Part shown: positions 60,924 through 64,000 of the stretch, piece after piece
Numbering within the stretch: the first letter of the stretch is position 1
How the letters are laid out: every line of letters begins with the position of its first letter
Assembly (NCBI RefSeq): GCF_019266065.1
Contig: NZ_LPNR01000125.1
Location: 145,191 to 209,190 of the forward strand
Length of the DNA stretch: 64,000 bases
Direction: 5' to 3'
Source: Nocardia sp. MH4
Lineage (GTDB): Bacteria > Actinomycetota > Actinomycetes > Mycobacteriales > Mycobacteriaceae
The notes under the pieces: model-generated
Told to the model about the DNA's origin: nothing
Seen by the model: the letters and a program-made list of their open reading frames with translations, nothing else
Database searches by the model: none
Translations under genes and position numbers: made by a program

Positions 60924-60957
60924 GGTGCCCCGGGCGCGGTGTCGCGCCCGGGGCACC
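60924..60957 (-). terminator. Intercistronic hairpin, 15-bp perfect stem
   Basis: Arms 60924-60938 and 60943-60957 with a GTGT loop, between the zinc-ribbon gene and the downstream gene. It shares GCCCCGGGC with the next hairpin. Confidence 0.75.
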
Positions 60958-60965
60958 CGGGGTTG

Positions 60966-61214
60966 TCAGCAGCCGGGGCGGGGTCCGAACATGTCGGTCC
61001 AGCAGGACGGGCAGACACGGGATTTGATGAACTCGCGCTCGGGCGCGCTCAGGTGTGGCAAGGCGTTCTGGATCGCCAGACGTCGCGCACGCCACGCGGT
61101 GAACCGGTCCTCGTTGACGTGGAAGGTCGTGCTCTGCTGGCAGGTATCGCAGGTGACTTCCACGGCGAGGTCCAAGGGCGGGGTCGTTGCGAGGTGCTGC
61201 GGGCTGTCGGTCAT
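60966..61214 (-). CDS. Small zinc-ribbon protein
   Basis: The protein has 82 residues from ATG 61214. Two CxxC pairs, CDTC near residue 22 and CPSC near residue 69, fit one zinc site. Between them is a helix rich in Arg and Ala (FTAWRARRLAIQNALPHLSA). It may bind nucleic acid or act as an adaptor. No further assignment is possible. Confidence 0.78.
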   Translation of the reverse strand: MTDSPQHLATTPPLDLAVEVTCDTCQQSTTFHVNEDRFTAWRARRLAIQNALPHLSAPEREFIKSRVCPSCWTDMFGPRPGC

Positions 61215-61297
61215 GAGGGTGAGTTCCTTTGCTGTCGTAGTGAATTCGCCCGGCCCCTGCCCGTTCGTATGGGGCAGGGTGGGCGGGCGGTTGGGTT

Positions 61298-61327
61298 GCC
61301 CCGGGCACACGGGTGTGTGCCCGGGGC
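61298..61327 (-). terminator. Intercistronic hairpin, 13-bp perfect stem
   Basis: Arms 61298-61310 and 61315-61327, loop GGGT, between the VWA gene and the zinc-ribbon gene. Confidence 0.72.
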
Positions 61328-61335
61328 GTCGGGGG

Positions 61336-63024
61336 TTAGGTGGCGGCGCGTACGGCGGCGGTAGCGGCGCGCCCGATCGCGGTGGCGGTAGCGGCCGGGT
61401 GGCTGATTCGGTGCACAGTCGCCCCGACCAGCGGGGTCGAGTACGTGGTGGCCGGTGCCAGCCACAGCACCGCGCATCCGGCCGCGCGCAACGCGTCGAG
61501 CCGCTGTTGGCCGTTGATGCGGGGTGAGGCCGAGTACTGGCCGTCGGAGATGATCACCAGCAGCCTGCTCGCGCCGGGGCGGGCGAGGCCCAGGGCACCG
61601 TCGAGGGCGTCGATGGCCTTGTCGATGGCTTCCCAGTTGTCCGGGCAGGTGAAGTCGGTGACCTGTTTGGGCGCGGTGCCCGGGTACACGATCGGGCGGA
61701 CCGTTTTCCCGAAGGTCACGGTCGCGGTCGAGGCGGGCACCATGGCCAGCTCGGCGGCGCGGGCGATGATCCAGGCTGCCGAGGCCACCGGTTGCGCGAA
61801 CTCGGCCATCGACCCGGACACGTCGCAGGCGATCCCGACTCGCAGCGGTGGCAGCGGAGTCATCTTGCGGGTGGTGCGGGTGAACGGTTCGGCGGTCGGT
61901 ATCGCCCCGGCGGCGCGTTGTGCCTCACGCGCCAGCGCACCGCGCATCCGCAACCGTCCCGGCGGCAGCGCCGAAGTCGTTCTCACGGCGGCTCGTTCGC
62001 GGGTGGCCGCCGAGTCGAGGGCGCGGGCCAGCACCCGCGCGGCGGATTGTTCGTCCCCGCGCGGCGCGCGCGTGGTGTGCGTGCTGGTAGAGGCGGTCTT
62101 GCCGAATACCTTGGCCGCCTGCGCGGCGGCGCGCTTTACCGATTCGGCGGCTGCGCGAGCTTGTTCGGCGGCGACCTCGGAAGGGTCGGGCTCGACCGGG
62201 TTGGCAGCGACCGCGCGCCGGACCTTGCCGACCGTGTCGGTGATCGCGGCCCCCAATGGTGAGCCCGGGACCGGGTCCTCGTGGGGGTCGGGTCCCACGA
62301 GGTCGAGCCAGCGCTGCCCGAGTTCGAGCATGGCGGCGGCGTCGTGATCAGCCACGGTGTGAGCCTGCCGCCACACGGCGCGCAGCTTCTCGAGTGTGTC
62401 GGTGCCAAGAATGGCCTCGACCTCGAGCACCACGGGCGCGCACTCGGATCGTTCGAGGACACCGCCATCGATACGCCCGAGCACGAGTGCGGCGGTATGG
62501 GCGGCGGCATACGGGGTAGGCGGGATCGCGTCGGCGGCATCGGCACCACCGAGGTCGCCGATCACGATCTCGGTAGCGCTGGCGCGGAGCCAGTGCCGGT
62601 CGTCGGGGCGGCGGCGGATCTGGGCGGCCTCGATGCGTGACTCCTCGAGCAGCATCGCGGCCTCGATCACGGCCGGATTCGCTACCGGGGGCCGTTCCCA
62701 CACCGAATGTTTGGCATGGGCACATTCGTGCACGAACGCACCCCACACCGCCGCGTACCGGTTGCGGTCGCTGTTGCGATCGGGGCGGGCGGTGGCGGGA
62801 TCGATACCGAGTCGGACCCCGTCGAGTTCGATGGCCGCGCTATGGGGCATGAACACCGCCGGGTGCCCGTGGGCAGCGCCAGGGGCGATCGAGACGACCA
62901 AGTCGTCACGGTCTGCGATCGGTGGGGCCTCGGCGGTCAATGCGGCCGAGAGCGTGTCCCAGCCATCGGTGGCGGGTGCGGGAGTCGGGGTGGCACTCGG
63001 GTCGGCGTTCAGGTGTCCGGTCAT
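61336..63024 (-). CDS. Metallopeptidase-like plus VWA-domain protein (MoxR partner)
   Basis: The protein has 562 residues from ATG 63024, with AAAGGA upstream. Residues 95-130 read WGAFVHECAHAKHSVWERP and AVIEAAMLLEESRIEA, an HExxH zinc motif with a possible third ligand in the EES helix, like the putative metallopeptidase domain found before VWA-like domains (DUF2201 type). The C-terminal 170 residues are a VWA domain with MIDAS DVSGSM at Asp401 and the later VIISDGQYS. A charged, Ala-rich linker joins them. The upstream gene is a MoxR-like AAA+ ATPase; such pairs act as metal-dependent chaperones or remodelers. Confidence 0.85.
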   Translation of the reverse strand: MTGHLNADPSATPTPAPATDGWDTLSAALTAEAPPIADRDDLVVSIAPGAAHGHPAVFMPHSAAIELDGVRLGIDPATARPDRNSDRNRYAAVWGAFVHECAHAKHSVWERPPVANPAVIEAAMLLEESRIEAAQIRRRPDDRHWLRASATEIVIGDLGGADAADAIPPTPYAAAHTAALVLGRIDGGVLERSECAPVVLEVEAILGTDTLEKLRAVWRQAHTVADHDAAAMLELGQRWLDLVGPDPHEDPVPGSPLGAAITDTVGKVRRAVAANPVEPDPSEVAAEQARAAAESVKRAAAQAAKVFGKTASTSTHTTRAPRGDEQSAARVLARALDSAATRERAAVRTTSALPPGRLRMRGALAREAQRAAGAIPTAEPFTRTTRKMTPLPPLRVGIACDVSGSMAEFAQPVASAAWIIARAAELAMVPASTATVTFGKTVRPIVYPGTAPKQVTDFTCPDNWEAIDKAIDALDGALGLARPGASRLLVIISDGQYSASPRINGQQRLDALRAAGCAVLWLAPATTYSTPLVGATVHRISHPAATATAIGRAATAAVRAAT

Positions 63025-63077
63025 CGCGGGAGTCCTTTCAGGTGAGGCGGGGGTCGGGGTGGGATGCGGGGCCGAGG

Positions 63078-64000
63078 TCACAGGCGCGCGCCCAGGGTGA
63101 GCGGGGTGTGGCGGGTGCCGTAGACACTGCGCACCACATCGGCCACGGTGGCGCGGTCCTCTTCGGGTGCGGCCCCGATCAAATTGGCGGCGGCGGTGTC
63201 GGTATCGGTGGCGGCGGCGATCTTGCGGAACGCCAGAAGCTCGCGCAGTTGCGGGGCCCACCCGATCTCGCCCTTGTCCTTGCGGGCGGCGAGATTGCGC
63301 GCCACCTTGACCGCTTTGGTGTCCACCCCGAGTTGTTCGGTGAGGTCGTAGTCGCTGCCTACCTGGACTTGGAACGCGAACCGCGAGGACAGTGCGTCCG
63401 ACAAGATGGCCCCGTGCACGCCGGGGTTGTGTCCGGCCACCACGAAGAATCCGGGGGCGGCGGTCACGACCTCGCCGCGATGGGCTTTGATCACGATCTC
63501 TTTGCGTCCGTCCATCGCCGGGTACACCACTGAGAGCACGGTCGGCGGGATGAGAGTCGCGTCGTCGATGAACAGCACCCGGCCCTCGCGCATCGCCCGG
63601 ACCAGCGGCCCGTGCACGAACTCGAAAGTGCCATCGGGGTTTTGGGCGTACTCGCCCACGAAATCGGCGACCGTGGTGTCCCCGTCACCTTGCACGGTCA
63701 GCAGGTCCCCGAACGCTGCCTCGATCAGCGAGGTCTTGCCGGTTCCGGGGGGCCCGTACAGCAGCACCGGGACTTCGGCGGTGCGCATGGTCTGGAGTAC
63801 GTCGACATCGGCGCGCCCGGCGAGTTTGCGCACGTGGTAGGGCAGCCCGTTCGGGCGGGCCACCGTGTTCCCGGTGCGGGCCGGGGCCGCCGGGGCGGGG
63901 GTGGCAGGCGTGGGGGTGGCCGGGGCCGCCGGGGTGGTCTTCTTCTTGGTTCGGCGGCGGGCCGGTTTCGGCGCTGTGCTGGCGGCAGGGGCAGGGGCGG
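63078..64000 (-). CDS. MoxR-type AAA+ ATPase (partial, 5' end beyond window)
   Basis: The frame is open to the window edge. The last 262 codons (from 63863) hold the AAA+ core: VLLYGPPGTGKTSLIEAAFG (Walker A), VLFIDDATLIPPTVLSVVYP (Walker B with Asp-Asp), FFVVAGHNPGVHGA (sensor 1) and SDALSSRFAFQVQ with an Arg finger candidate. Upstream of that it reads an Ala/Pro-rich segment with a basic RRRTKKK patch, so the real start is probably outside the window; a GTG at 63863 is an alternative. It is paired with the metallopeptidase-VWA gene, 53 bases on. Confidence 0.85.
   Translation of the reverse strand, partial: APAPAASTAPKPARRRTKKKTTPAAPATPTPATPAPAAPARTGNTVARPNGLPYHVRKLAGRADVDVLQTMRTAEVPVLLYGPPGTGKTSLIEAAFGDLLTVQGDGDTTVADFVGEYAQNPDGTFEFVHGPLVRAMREGRVLFIDDATLIPPTVLSVVYPAMDGRKEIVIKAHRGEVVTAAPGFFVVAGHNPGVHGAILSDALSSRFAFQVQVGSDYDLTEQLGVDTKAVKVARNLAARKDKGEIGWAPQLRELLAFRKIAAATDTDTAAANLIGAAPEEDRATVADVVRSVYGTRHTPLTLGARL

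Larger units (their letters stand above)
39520..64000. mobile_element. Integrative and conjugative element (left part, continues past window)
   Basis: A tRNA-adjacent serine recombinase, a VirB2-, VirB6-, VirB4- and VirD4-like transfer machine, a replication-relaxation protein, a wall hydrolase and a block of small element proteins make up at least 24.5 kb. Two divergent transfer operons leave a central iteron region. No ribosomal or metabolic housekeeping gene occurs in it. The right end (attR) and any further modules are outside the window. No canonical MOB relaxase is present in this part; the replication-relaxation protein at 54191 is the candidate initiator. Confidence 0.88.

Overview
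The window is high-GC actinobacterial DNA. The chromosomal half follows the gene neighbourhood known in Mycobacterium tuberculosis from Rv2467 to Rv2478c: pepN, an HNH endonuclease, glbO, aglA, a CtaJ-like subunit, a small acyl-CoA thioesterase, the 1,600-residue NAD-glutamate dehydrogenase, an EttA-type ABC-F ATPase and an SSB-like protein. Gene content and style suggest a mycolate-containing Mycobacteriales member, most likely Nocardia or Rhodococcus; the genus cannot be proved from the sequence alone.

Bases 1 to 39445 are chromosome. The first 21 kb carry accessory metabolism in small, regulator-led units: an AraC/cupin regulator with an NAD(P)H oxidoreductase; an imine-reductase-like enzyme with an HxlR regulator; purC; a GlxA-type regulator with a quinone oxidoreductase; pepN; an SRPBCC protein; a second ClpP pair with PopR-like operator boxes; a patatin / Baeyer-Villiger-type monooxygenase / SDR operon under a TetR regulator; an XRE regulator ending in an LLAA degron; a secreted lipase; and a five-gene operon (FMN reductase, PNPOx-like protein, MFS transporter, broken HD-domain gene, alpha/beta hydrolase). 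From 21.2 to 39.3 kb lies the conserved mycobacterial block, with azlC, azlD, an XRE-cupin regulator and a DinB-like protein inserted in it, followed by a threonine dehydratase-like enzyme and a CopD-CtaG fusion.

At 39446-39519 sits tRNA-Arg(TCT). Immediately 3' of it begins an integrative and conjugative element (ICE) that runs past the window end. Its left end has a large serine recombinase whose reading frame continues through the tRNA into the chromosome, a small translationally coupled partner, and a DUF3644 cargo gene. A leftward transfer operon (sigma-like regulator, VirB2/TrbC-like pilin, VirB6/TrbL-like channel, PrgI-VirB4 fusion) and a rightward operon (Rossmann-like protein, DNA methyltransferase, VirD4-like coupling ATPase, replication-relaxation protein, SLT-NlpC/P60 wall hydrolase, cutinase-like exported protein) diverge from a 484-base region. 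That region holds two opposed arrays of exactly 11-bp-spaced TATCC iterons followed by two AT-rich repeats, which looks like an origin or master control site.

From 57.7 kb to the edge is a leftward set of small element proteins separated by strong hairpins, led by a MoxR-type AAA+ ATPase and a protein joining an HExxH metallopeptidase-like region to a VWA domain. No canonical MOB relaxase is visible. The right attachment site is outside the window.
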